Assembly: GCA_017415715.1 (NCBI GenBank)
Contig: JAFQFD010000044.1
Location: 1 to 49,926, forward strand
Direction: 5' to 3'
Length of the DNA stretch: 49,926 nucleotides
DNA from: Bacteroidales bacterium
GTDB taxonomy: Bacteria; Bacteroidota; Bacteroidia; Bacteroidales; UBA932
Both the position numbers and the translations under genes were made by a program. Positions 1-7,240 of the stretch are shown here, piece after piece. The notes under the pieces are model-generated. The model was given only the letters and a program-made list of their open reading frames with translations. It ran no database searches and was not told the origin of the DNA. The stretch's first letter is position 1; the number at the start of each line of letters is the position of its first letter.

Positions 1-72
1 AAGAAATAGTCCAGACTACAACGGCTTAGCATTACGGATGAAGCCGGCTTGTGTAAAAGCAAGAGTAGCAAG
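1..72 (+). ncRNA. 3' part of a group I intron (5' part outside window)
   Basis: The first bases read AAGAAATAGTCC, which resembles group I element S (J8/7 plus the 3' strand of P7, classically AAGAUAUAGUCC). Two hairpins follow: CGGCTT/AAGCCG (about 22-46) and CTTG/CAAG (48-63), placed like P9 domains. The segment ends in G72, the expected omega-G, directly before the tRNA 3' exon. The layout parallels the cyanobacterial tRNA-Leu(UAA) intron, where a similar S element, short P9 stems and a terminal G precede the exon sequence AAAATCC. P1-P7 would lie left of the window, so the catalytic core cannot be checked here. Group I identity is inferred from layout and short motifs. Confidence 0.72.
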
Positions 73-123
73 AAAATCCCGTGGACAGAAATGTCCGTAC
101 GGGTTCGATTCCCGTCCGGAGCA
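73..123 (+). tRNA. tRNA-Leu(UAA), 3' exon
   Basis: The exon starts AAAATCCCG, which supplies anticodon bases A35 and A36, loop bases 37-38 and the 3' side of the anticodon stem, so the intron interrupts the anticodon loop after U34. A long variable arm GGAC-agaaat-GTCC (83-96) marks a class II tRNA. The T arm is ACGGG-TTCGATT-CCCGT (99-115), the 3' acceptor strand is CCGGAGC (116-122) and A123 is the discriminator. CCA is not encoded. The 5' exon must lie upstream of the window and should begin GCTCCGG. Leu(UAA) is inferred from the A35-A36 positions, the class II shape and the classical intron site; Ser is less likely. Confidence 0.8.
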
Positions 124-127
124 CATC

Positions 128-162
128 AATCCCTCTTGGAAGTAATTCTGAGAGGGATTTTT
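128..162 (+). terminator. intrinsic terminator after tRNA-Leu
   Basis: AATCCCTCT (128-136) pairs perfectly with AGAGGGATT (151-159), and a T run follows to 162. It sits 4 nt after the tRNA 3' end. Confidence 0.85.
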
Positions 163-194
163 GCATATAGACATACTTTGGCACAAGTTGTAAT

Positions 195-202
195 TATCTT
201 TG
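195..202 (+). promoter_or_regulatory. Bacteroidota -7 element upstream of the HNH gene
   Basis: TATCTTTG matches TAnnTTTG exactly. A TTTG lies at 177-180, but the gap of 14 nt is shorter than the usual 19-21. Transcription would begin near 209, which excludes the TTG at 200 as a start and favours ATG 218 with a very short leader. Confidence 0.55.
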
Positions 203-217
203 CACGAAAGCTACATC

Positions 218-691
218 ATGATAAGACACCGGACCAAAGAAGAATTTGAGAACGCAGCCAAACAAGCATTCAGCATTGCCGGAATGTGTAGGAATCTGGG
301 GCTCAAGCCATGCGGAGGCAATTATAAACTCATGCATAATGCCATTGAACAGCATGGGATCGACACATCTCATTTTAGAGGGAAAGGGTGGAATGTAGGT
401 TTATCCTTCCAACCCACTTGTGCAAAACCAATCGAAGAGATTCTCGTCAAAGACTCTTCCTACCAATCATATAAACTAAAAAACAGACTCCTAAAAGAAG
501 GACTGAAAGAGCATCGATGTGAATGCTGCGGATTGGAAAAATGGTTTGACTCCAGCATTCCATTGGAGCTTCATCATATCAATGGAGACAACAAAGACAA
601 CCGGTTAGATAATCTCCAGCTTCTCTGCCCTAATTGTCATGCACTTACTGATTCTTATCGAGGAAAGAACAATAAGTCAGGAAAAGGATGA
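218..691 (+). CDS. HNH endonuclease with N-terminal HTH-like region
   Basis: A 157-residue protein. Residues 8-52 form a helical, HTH-like DNA-recognition segment, an architecture common in phage and intron-associated HNH enzymes. Residues 101-141 hold the nuclease: zinc-binding pairs C101/C104 and C137/C140, the catalytic HH pair at 119-120, the LDNLQLLCPNCH block and H141. All key residues are present, so the enzyme should be active. ATG 218 is chosen because a promoter -7 element overlaps the upstream TTG. The gene lies about 95 nt after the intron-bearing tRNA-Leu and its terminator, in AT-rich DNA. A homing role for the intron is possible but not shown; a stand-alone phage-derived HNH is the alternative. 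Confidence 0.85.
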   Translation: MIRHRTKEEFENAAKQAFSIAGMCRNLGLKPCGGNYKLMHNAIEQHGIDTSHFRGKGWNVGLSFQPTCAKPIEEILVKDSSYQSYKLKNRLLKEGLKEHRCECCGLEKWFDSSIPLELHHINGDNKDNRLDNLQLLCPNCHALTDSYRGKNNKSGKG

Positions 692-1071
692 CAACGTCAT
701 AAGATGTCATTAGTATATCATTCGATGCAATACCCCTGTGAGTGTTGTCCGTTTATAAAAACTTTTTCTTAAATTTGTGGGGTCACGCGGTTTTTGCCGT
801 CTGACATTACATATTGTGAAAGTGTTTTTCGCAAATCCTTTCTTGAAAATGTGGTAGTTTTCTTGATTAGAAGGATGGCACGGAACAACACTACACTTTC
901 GTGTAGATACTTGAGGATAGGTGCATTCTGCGCCTTGATACCCCATATCTACTCGAGTGTGGGGTATTGTGTCGTTTATTTCTAATCGGGTCTTACCACA
1001 ACCTTCAAGAAGATAAACGAAAGTCAGCTCCACACTTTCTTTGTATAATACCTATTTCATCTTGGGGTTGG
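692..1071 (+). other. non-coding, hairpin-rich gap
   Basis: No convincing gene is seen on either strand. Two clean hairpins are present: CTACAC-tttc-GTGTAG (891-906) and ATACCCCA (938-945) with TGGGGTAT (960-967), the latter enclosing the palindrome ACTCGAGT (951-958). The sequence could be a relic of a mobile element end or an RNA leader for the coupled genes that follow. No insertion-sequence terminal repeat was recognised. Confidence 0.5.
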
Positions 1072-1347
1072 ATGGAACCAAATCGCTTTATGTTCAAGAT
1101 AGAGAATTTGATGTTTCATTGTTACAACAACGGTGCAACGGAGTTCTATTCTGCTATATTGCGGGATAATAATGAAAGCAAGGATGTAAGGCTGTATCAT
1201 AACGGAAACATCTTCTATGCTCATGAGCCGAGTACTGACTTAATATATCATGTGGATTTTGATTCAAATATCCAATCTCTCAAGGATCTCAAGGATGGAG
1301 ATGATGTTCAGATTATTATGACGATTCCCCCTGCGACAAAACTATGA
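1072..1347 (+). CDS. small hypothetical protein, first gene of a coupled trio
   Basis: A 91-residue protein of unknown family, mixed alpha/beta in composition, with no signal peptide or membrane segment. ATG 1072 is preferred over an upstream start at 967, because the extra 35 residues are cysteine- and tryptophan-rich and fall in the hairpin-rich gap. The stop overlaps the next start as ATGA (1344-1347), so translation is coupled to the PutAbiC-like membrane protein. This suggests a partner, for example a cytosolic sensor or regulator, but no motif supports a specific function. Confidence 0.55.
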   Translation: MEPNRFMFKIENLMFHCYNNGATEFYSAILRDNNESKDVRLYHNGNIFYAHEPSTDLIYHVDFDSNIQSLKDLKDGDDVQIIMTIPPATKL

Positions 1348-2033
1348 AATTTATAAATGATAAGGCTGTAATGATTATAGGTCTCATTGCAACATTAGTG
1401 ACTCCAGTATTATTGACCCGTAATTCATGCTGTGAAATCTTTGACTTTACCGAAACAGGTCAGATCGGAGACACGATAGGAGGAATCACAGCTCCTATTG
1501 TTGGACTCGTTAGCATAATCCTATTGTATATAACACTTAAAGAGCAGCGAGGCTTTAACGCACAACAAGTAATTGACAATAGAGTAAACCATCTGCTTGC
1601 AATTCAAAATGATCTGAATGCACTAAACGATATAACGACTTATAAATACAGGTTAGATGATCGTGATACTTTGGGGAAAGGCCTCGTTGATCTTGAGAAA
1701 TTAACTCATACTAATTCCAGCTTAATATTTGACTACCTTGAATTAAATGGTCTTTTCAGATCGTGTGTGTTAGCAAGGGTCATGTGTGGACAAATGAAAG
1801 AATTTTCTACCAATCTAGATGAATCTACAAAGACTTCTTTTAAGTTGTTTGCTTTCTGCTATCTTAACTCAATCCACAAATTCCTGAACGCTTTAGATAG
1901 AGCAAATGTTACTGGAAATATGATGGATTCATATAAAGACAAAGAATTTGATTCAGAAATCGATAACCTATTGAATGAAATCGCCCAAGAGATCAAAATT
2001 ATAGAACAAGAACTAAAATACTATAAATCATGA
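1344..2033 (+). CDS. PutAbiC-like membrane protein (putative phage abortive infection family)
   Basis: A 229-residue protein with two N-terminal membrane helices (about 8-25 and 48-68). The second is preceded by TGQIGDTIGGITAPIVGL and followed by TLKEQRGFN, the signature layout of the family annotated as putative phage abortive infection protein (PutAbiC). The rest is a soluble helical domain ending in a charged coiled-coil-like tail. Stop and start overlap by ATGA with both neighbours. Family membership is by recognition of the N-terminal signature; a defence role is only inferred from the family name. It could equally be an envelope-sensing accessory of the downstream surface lipoprotein. 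Confidence 0.65.
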   Translation: MKFINDKAVMIIGLIATLVTPVLLTRNSCCEIFDFTETGQIGDTIGGITAPIVGLVSIILLYITLKEQRGFNAQQVIDNRVNHLLAIQNDLNALNDITTYKYRLDDRDTLGKGLVDLEKLTHTNSSLIFDYLELNGLFRSCVLARVMCGQMKEFSTNLDESTKTSFKLFAFCYLNSIHKFLNALDRANVTGNMMDSYKDKEFDSEIDNLLNEIAQEIKIIEQELKYYKS

Positions 2034-3751
2034 AAAGAACCTTATTATTTGCACTCTCACTACTAGCAATAGTGGCCTGCAGCAAGTTTGATGACTCGGA
2101 AATCTGGTCAGAACTCAAAGAACATGAAGATCGTATTGTGAAGTTAGAAACACTCTGCAATCAGATGAACACGAACATCACATCTCTTCAGACTATCATC
2201 ATCGCCTTGCAAAACAATGATTACGTAACCAATATCTCTCCTATCAAAGAAGGAAGCAAAGAAATTGGTTATACTATAACCTTTGCAAAAAGCGGTTCTA
2301 TCACAATCTACCATGGCAAAGATGGAGAGAACGGAAAGGATGGCCAGAATGGTACAAATGGAACTGACGGAAAAGATGGACAGGATGGTAAGGATGGAAA
2401 AGACGGATACACTCCAAAGATAGGAGTAAAACAACATACTGATGGCCAATACTATTGGACATTGGATGGTAATTGGCTACTTGACGATAACGGCAATATG
2501 ATTCCAACTACAGGAGAAGATGGAAAAGACGGCACAAACGGTACTGATGGTACAGATGGTAAGGACGGTGTCGACGGCAAAGATGGTCAGGATGGAATTA
2601 CCCCACAGTTGAAGATTGAAGATGGATATTGGTACCTATCATACGACAATGGCGCAACATGGCAGAAACTCGGAAAGGCGACTGGAAACAATGGTCTTGA
2701 TGGGGCCAATGGTGCCGATGGAGAAGATGGAGATAGTATTATTGATTCAATCACTCAGGATGAAGAGAATGTTTATTTCAATTTGAGTGATGGATCTCTC
2801 ATAACACTACCTAAAAGAAATGTTGATACAATCGTGTTTGAAGATCTAAATGTTAAGGCCATATGTTGTAAGAATTGGGATACCAATCACGATGGAGAGT
2901 TGTCATATTCTGAGGCAGCTGCAGTGTCGAGCATAGATGGTGTATTTTCGAATAGTTCGAGTGAGGGCAACCCCAATATAATAGCATTTAATGAATTAAA
3001 ATATTTTACAGGCATAACAACGATTCCTGCATATGCTTTTTATAAATGTTCAAACTTGTGGAAAATCACACTCCCTGATACAATATCGTCAATCGGCCAA
3101 TATGCTTTCTGGCAATGTTCAGGTTTGTGCTATATAACATTCCCAGGTAATGTAACTACTATTGGGAATAGAGCATTTTCAGGATGTGAAAGCATAACTG
3201 AAGTTATAATTCCCGACACAATTATCCAAATTGATGATTTTGCATTTCAAAGTTGCTCCAATCTTGAATATGTATATATCGGCAAAGGAGTTAATGATTT
3301 TTCGGGATATTTGTTCTCTGGGTGTCCGGGTGAATTAGTGTATTATTCTATCATTCCCGATGGAACTTCAACTTCTAATGGACGTCATACGGGAGTATTT
3401 CATAATACAGATTTCACAAAGGTTACACTTGGTGGAAATGCTATAAAAATTGGCTCGTACGCATTCGGAGACTCGAGCACGGACAATACTTCAAACAGTA
3501 AAATTGTTACATTGATTTTAGAGGAATCAGTAAAAATAATAGGTTCATATGCTGTAAATACAAATTCATTAGATTATGTGTATTGTAAGTCCACAACTCC
3601 TCCGACTGGCACTACAAATATGTTTTATACCGGATTGACAAAGATATATGTTCCGATTGGCACAGGAAATACATACAAAACTGCATCAGGATGGGAAAAA
3701 TATGCCTCAAAGATTGAAGAGTACGACTTTAAAAATAATCCTATAGAGTAA
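2030..3751 (+). CDS. collagen-like, BspA-type LRR surface lipoprotein
   Basis: A 573-residue lipoprotein with lipobox cysteine C17. Residues about 20-95 resemble the DUF4988 / PL29 N-terminal coiled region found before Gly-X-Y tracts. Three collagen-like stretches of GKDG/GTDG/GQDG triplets follow (about 96-126, 163-188 and 217-233), separated by small aromatic-rich modules. An EF-hand-like loop DTNHDGELSYSEA comes next. The C-terminal third is BspA-type leucine-rich repeats (IPAYAFYKCSNLWKITLP and relatives). A secretion signal and Gly-X-Y rods point to a cell-surface adhesin. The start overlaps the preceding stop (ATGA), unusual for a surface lipoprotein. Confidence 0.8.
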   Translation: MKRTLLFALSLLAIVACSKFDDSEIWSELKEHEDRIVKLETLCNQMNTNITSLQTIIIALQNNDYVTNISPIKEGSKEIGYTITFAKSGSITIYHGKDGENGKDGQNGTNGTDGKDGQDGKDGKDGYTPKIGVKQHTDGQYYWTLDGNWLLDDNGNMIPTTGEDGKDGTNGTDGTDGKDGVDGKDGQDGITPQLKIEDGYWYLSYDNGATWQKLGKATGNNGLDGANGADGEDGDSIIDSITQDEENVYFNLSDGSLITLPKRNVDTIVFEDLNVKAICCKNWDTNHDGELSYSEAAAVSSIDGVFSNSSSEGNPNIIAFNELKYFTGITTIPAYAFYKCSNLWKITLPDTISSIGQYAFWQCSGLCYITFPGNVTTIGNRAFSGCESITEVIIPDTIIQIDDFAFQSCSNLEYVYIGKGVNDFSGYLFSGCPGELVYYSIIPDGTSTSNGRHTGVFHNTDFTKVTLGGNAIKIGSYAFGDSSTDNTSNSKIVTLILEESVKIIGSYAVNTNSLDYVYCKSTTPPTGTTNMFYTGLTKIYVPIGTGNTYKTASGWEKYASKIEEYDFKNNPIE

Positions 3752-4051
3752 TGAAAGTTAAACATTAACTGAATTACCTAAATCAAAATTTCAGTTGGTT
3801 GATTTGTGCTTATTTCGGAGTCTGGTTTACAGATTAATGCGAAGATACTTATAGTTCCTTAGCTTTATATAAATCTGCAACAGGTTAGAATATTATTCTT
3901 CACAAATCGTTGAGCAATAGAGCAAATACGATATAACCTTCCCTCAATAGGTAAGCAGATGTAGGATAAACACAATGTGTATCCGGAATTTACTTTATAC
4001 TTAAATTTTGTTATGAAAAAAAACGGGTTTAACACAACTGAGAAGCCTGTT

Positions 4052-4059
4052 TATATTTG
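4052..4059 (+). promoter_or_regulatory. Bacteroidota -7 element
   Basis: TATATTTG matches TAnnTTTG. A start near 4066 would give the DUF1295 gene a leader of about 225 nt beginning with the outer arm of the inverted repeat. No perfect upstream TTTG was found. Confidence 0.5.
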
Positions 4060-4064
4060 CGGAT

Positions 4065-4214
4065 GGTTAAACACACGCTCATTTACAAACCACTGAAAAT
4101 CAATAACATACGAAATACCTTGCACTTAACCCCCGCTTTAAACAAGGGGTTAAGTGCAGGATATTTTAGAACGAATTGATTATCAAATAGTTAGAAAACG
4201 CAGTGTGTTTAACC
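4065..4214 (+). repeat. nested 12-bp inverted repeats
   Basis: Outer arms GGTTAAACACAC (4065-4076) and GTGTGTTTAACC (4203-4214) are perfect inverted copies. Inside lies a second perfect 12-bp pair, GCACTTAACCCC (4122-4133) and GGGGTTAAGTGC (4146-4157). A further related word, GGGTTTAACACA, is at 4025-4036. This may be an RNA leader structure, paired operators or a small MITE-like element. Confidence 0.7.
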
Positions 4215-4291
4215 CTTCCACCACTCTCCTGCCACCGGCGCTGCGGCATAATATTCTCATGGGAGCGGGAGGATATTAATGTTAGTGTGTT

Positions 4292-5095
4292 ATGTGGTAC
4301 CTTTTGATTCTGCTGGCGGTTTCTCTTGCCGTTTCAGCTTTGGGATGGATTTACTTCATCTATTTCTTCAGCATCGGTTACGGATTCGGAATTTCTGCGC
4401 TGGCGGTGGCCGTGGCGCTGATTTTCGGCAGTTCTCTCACTCTCCCGACTGCATTGATGTGCGGTGTGCTCTTCATTTTCGGATGCAGGCTCGGGCTCTA
4501 TCTTCTGACACGCGAGAAGCGGTCGGATGACTACAAGAAGATTCTCTACGGGCCGGACGCGGCGAAGAAGAAGCCGCTCGGCGTGGTCATCGTCGTGTGG
4601 ATCTTCTGCGCTCTGCTTTATGTGGGCCAGATCAGTCCCCTGGCTTTCTATCTCGGGAATTCTGCCGGAGGTGCTGATGTCCACGAAGGATGGATATGGG
4701 CCGGAACGGCGATTGCTGCGTGCGGCGTGGCGCTGGAGGCCTGGTCGGATGCCGTCAAGGCAAGGGCGAAGAAGAAGGCCCCGAAGAGGTTCGTTACCTG
4801 TGGCCCATACAGACTGGTCCGTTGTCCTAACTATCTGGGCGAGATCATCATATGGACAGGATCGTTCCTGATCTGCTTCGGAGCCAGCTGCACCGTATGG
4901 CAATGGTTAATTGCCGCCATAGGATACATAGGAATCATCTATGTGATGTTCAGCGGTGCACGAAGGCTCGAACTGCGTCAGACGCAGACATACGGCAAAG
5001 ACCCCGAATTCCAGGCATACACCCGCACCACCCCGCTCCTGCTGCCGTTCGTTCCGATATATTCCCTCGCAAAGCACAAATGGCTGCAGGCTTAG
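4292..5095 (+). CDS. DUF1295-family integral membrane protein (steroid reductase-like fold)
   Basis: A 267-residue protein with about six or seven hydrophobic helices. The C-terminal half carries the family signature: FVTCGPYRLVRCPNYLGEI (about 166-184), then GARRLELRQTQTYGKDPEFQAYTRTTP, the NAD(P)H-dependent steroid 5-alpha-reductase / isoprenylcysteine-methyltransferase-like C-terminal motif. Members of this group reduce or methylate lipophilic substrates; the substrate here cannot be told. ATG 4292 is the in-frame start; an upstream ATG at 4279 is out of frame. Confidence 0.8.
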   Translation: MWYLLILLAVSLAVSALGWIYFIYFFSIGYGFGISALAVAVALIFGSSLTLPTALMCGVLFIFGCRLGLYLLTREKRSDDYKKILYGPDAAKKKPLGVVIVVWIFCALLYVGQISPLAFYLGNSAGGADVHEGWIWAGTAIAACGVALEAWSDAVKARAKKKAPKRFVTCGPYRLVRCPNYLGEIIIWTGSFLICFGASCTVWQWLIAAIGYIGIIYVMFSGARRLELRQTQTYGKDPEFQAYTRTTPLLLPFVPIYSLAKHKWLQA

Positions 5096-5156
5096 GCGCG
5101 CCAGGGTGCTGACTGAAAAAGATTTTTTATATCTTTATGGTCCAAAACGGACTGCT

Positions 5157-6440
5157 ATGAATGCTTTGACTAAATTGTGCCTTCTGGCGGCGGCCTCCAT
5201 GACCATCTGGAGTTGCGGGAAGGAGGGCGATGACGAAGGCGGCAAGACGGGGCCTCAGGAGAAGGTGGAGGAGGTGATGCTTCAGAAGAGGAGTGCGAAG
5301 AGGGGCGTATGCTTCAACCTCGGAGCCTATGCTTCGGACGACATCCCTCTCCTGGCTGCAGGATGCTGCTGGTCATACAACTGGGGATCGGGCACGACCG
5401 AGCAGGCAATGAGTCTGTTCTCGAAGTATGAGATGGACTATTGTCCTATGGCATGGAATTCCGCATGGGACGAGGAGGCAGTGCGCAGGTTCAAGGCATC
5501 GCATCCCGAATGCCGGTATATACTTGCATACAATGAGCCCAATCTGACTGACCAGGCGAACATGACTCCGGCCGCCGCAGCCAAGGATTGGCCGAGGCTG
5601 GTGGCCGTGGCGAAGGAACTGGACATGAAGATCATAGCACCTGCCATGAACTATGGAACCCTGTCGGGCTACAGCGACCCGTGGAAATGGCTGGACGAGT
5701 TCTTCAGACAGCCCGGAGTGAGCATCGACGACGTGGACGGCATTGCCGTGCACTGCTACATGAGCCATCCGTCCGCCCTGGAGTGGTTCGTCGGAGAGTT
5801 CAAGAAATATGGAAAGCCTATATGGCTGACCGAGTTCTGCAGCTGGGAGGGCAACATTTCCGAGAAGGAGCAGACCAGATATATGATAGAAGTGCTTCAC
5901 TATCTGGAGTCTGACGCAGGTGTGTTCCGATATGCATGGTTCATCCCGAGGACAAACGAGGAATCCCCTTGCCACAACAACCTGCTTGAAGCCCCGGGGA
6001 AAGGGCTGAAGCCGCTTGGGAATATCTATGTCTACATGTCGACCCTGGACAAGACGCTGTGGTACAAGCCGGGAGATGTCATTCCGGCCGAGCATTACAG
6101 CGGTTACAGCGGCACCATTGGTCTGGCGCCGGCCAGTGAGCAGGGAGGAATGCTGCAGATATACGGTCTGGGTCCGGATAACAGGACCGAATATCAGATC
6201 GAACTGCCGGAAGCCGGAGACTACACCCTGGAGATCCGCTATAATGCTGAAGCCGACAACACCTTGAAGTTCCGTCTCGACGGCAAGGATCTCGGAACGT
6301 CGATACTGCCGAATACATACATTTCCTGGAGAAACCACAAGGTGACTTTGTCCCTGCCACAGGGCCGTCACACATTGGAAATGTCATGCAAGGAAGACTC
6401 CCAGTCAAAAATCAACTGGCTGAGAATCCATAATGTCTGA
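5157..6440 (+). CDS. GH128-like glycoside hydrolase lipoprotein with C-terminal carbohydrate-binding domain
   Basis: A 427-residue lipoprotein (lipobox ending in C20). The catalytic core (about 50-300) matches the glycosyl-hydrolase catalytic-core family containing GH128 beta-1,3-glucanases: acid/base motif YNEPN with E127 and nucleophile motif LTEFCSW with E226, about 100 residues apart as expected. Residues about 310-427 form a beta-rich CBM6/35-like module (DYTLEIRYNAE to NWLRIHNV). ATG 5157 is chosen over upstream in-frame codons because it gives the signal peptide directly. Likely role: periplasmic or surface cleavage of beta-1,3-glucan. Family is well supported; exact linkage is inferred. 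Confidence 0.82.
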   Translation: MNALTKLCLLAAASMTIWSCGKEGDDEGGKTGPQEKVEEVMLQKRSAKRGVCFNLGAYASDDIPLLAAGCCWSYNWGSGTTEQAMSLFSKYEMDYCPMAWNSAWDEEAVRRFKASHPECRYILAYNEPNLTDQANMTPAAAAKDWPRLVAVAKELDMKIIAPAMNYGTLSGYSDPWKWLDEFFRQPGVSIDDVDGIAVHCYMSHPSALEWFVGEFKKYGKPIWLTEFCSWEGNISEKEQTRYMIEVLHYLESDAGVFRYAWFIPRTNEESPCHNNLLEAPGKGLKPLGNIYVYMSTLDKTLWYKPGDVIPAEHYSGYSGTIGLAPASEQGGMLQIYGLGPDNRTEYQIELPEAGDYTLEIRYNAEADNTLKFRLDGKDLGTSILPNTYISWRNHKVTLSLPQGRHTLEMSCKEDSQSKINWLRIHNV

Positions 6441-6474
6441 TCAACCTTTATATCAACCCTAATACCAAGTAATT

Positions 6475-7182
6475 ATGAAAAAGTATTTTGCAGAAATGCT
6501 GGGAACTATGGTTCTCGTACTCATGGGATGCGGCAGCGCTGTCATGGCCGGCGGTGCGGCTGCGGCATGCGGAGCTGGCGTAGGCACTCTTGGAGTCGCC
6601 CTTGCATTCGGACTCTCAGTGGTGGCTATGGCCTACTGTATCGGTGGCATTTCAGGATGCCACATCAATCCTGCGATCACCCTCGGTGTGTGGATGTCAG
6701 GACGCATGAGCGGCAAGGATGCCGGAATGTACATGCTGTTCCAGGTGATCGGAGCGATAATCGGTTCTGCAGTACTCTTTGCCCTGACTTCGACAGGAGC
6801 AAATGACGCAGGCTGCACGGCAACCGGAGCAAACACTTACGATGCAGGTGAAATGTGGCAGGCACTCATTGCCGAGGTTGTATTCACATTCGTCTTCGTC
6901 CTTGTAGTCCTCGGAGCTACTGACGAGAAGAAGGGTGCAGGCAACTTCGCAGGCCTTGCAATCGGACTTACACTCGTTCTTGTACACATCGTATGCATTC
7001 CTATCACAGGAACATCAGTGAATCCTGCACGAAGCATAGGACCTGCCCTCTTCGCAGGCGGCCAGGCCCTCCAGCAGTTGTGGCTCTTCATCGTGGCACC
7101 ATTTGCCGGAGCAGCCCTCAGTGCTCTCGTATGGAAATGCCTCGGCAGCGACTGCTGCAAGTGCTGCAAGAAAGCAGAGTAA
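6475..7182 (+). CDS. aqpZ: aquaporin Z-type water channel
   Basis: A 235-residue MIP-family channel with six membrane helices and both half-helix motifs, NPA at 65-67 (HINPAIT) and NPA at 183-185 (SVNPARS). The selectivity filter can be read as F45, H171, T180 and R186, the pattern of water-selective AqpZ rather than glycerol facilitators. The C-terminus is unusually cysteine-rich (CCKCCKK). It is transcribed alone, 34 nt after the GH128-like gene, and ends at a strong bidirectional terminator. Confidence 0.95.
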   Translation: MKKYFAEMLGTMVLVLMGCGSAVMAGGAAAACGAGVGTLGVALAFGLSVVAMAYCIGGISGCHINPAITLGVWMSGRMSGKDAGMYMLFQVIGAIIGSAVLFALTSTGANDAGCTATGANTYDAGEMWQALIAEVVFTFVFVLVVLGATDEKKGAGNFAGLAIGLTLVLVHIVCIPITGTSVNPARSIGPALFAGGQALQQLWLFIVAPFAGAALSALVWKCLGSDCCKCCKKAE

Positions 7183-7200
7183 CTGATCTGACAGAAAAAT

Positions 7201-7240
7201 CAGACCGGCGCCGCAATCCGCAGCGCCGGTCTGTCTTTTT
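7201..7240. terminator. bidirectional terminator
   Basis: CAGACCGGCGC (7201-7211) pairs with GCGCCGGTCTG (7223-7233); a T run follows to 7240 on the plus strand and an A run precedes it (7194-7199), so it serves both aqpZ and the converging transporter gene. Confidence 0.9.

Larger units (their letters stand above)
3752..4291 (+). other. 540-nt non-coding region with nested inverted repeats
   Basis: No gene is supported. It holds an imperfect palindrome (GGATaaACACAaTGTGTATCC, 3964-3984), a good -7 element at 4052-4059 and nested inverted repeats at 4065-4214, listed separately. The composition changes from AT-rich to GC-richer near 4215, marking the right edge of the acquired-looking segment. 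Confidence 0.6.

Noticed and set aside
710-1033. 107-residue open frame on the minus strand in the gap after the HNH gene
   Set aside because: No known family, odd composition, and it overlaps strong hairpins; likely a chance frame or remnant.
967-1071. Longer N-terminus for the small protein at 1072
   Set aside because: The added residues look like translated non-coding DNA and cross the hairpin region.
1072-2033. Toxin-antitoxin pair
   Set aside because: Overlap and sizes invite it, but neither protein shows a toxin or antitoxin motif, and the third coupled gene is a surface lipoprotein.
73-4250. Second genomic island integrated in tRNA-Leu
   Set aside because: The region is AT-rich and borders a tRNA, but no integrase and no second copy of the tRNA 3' end was found.
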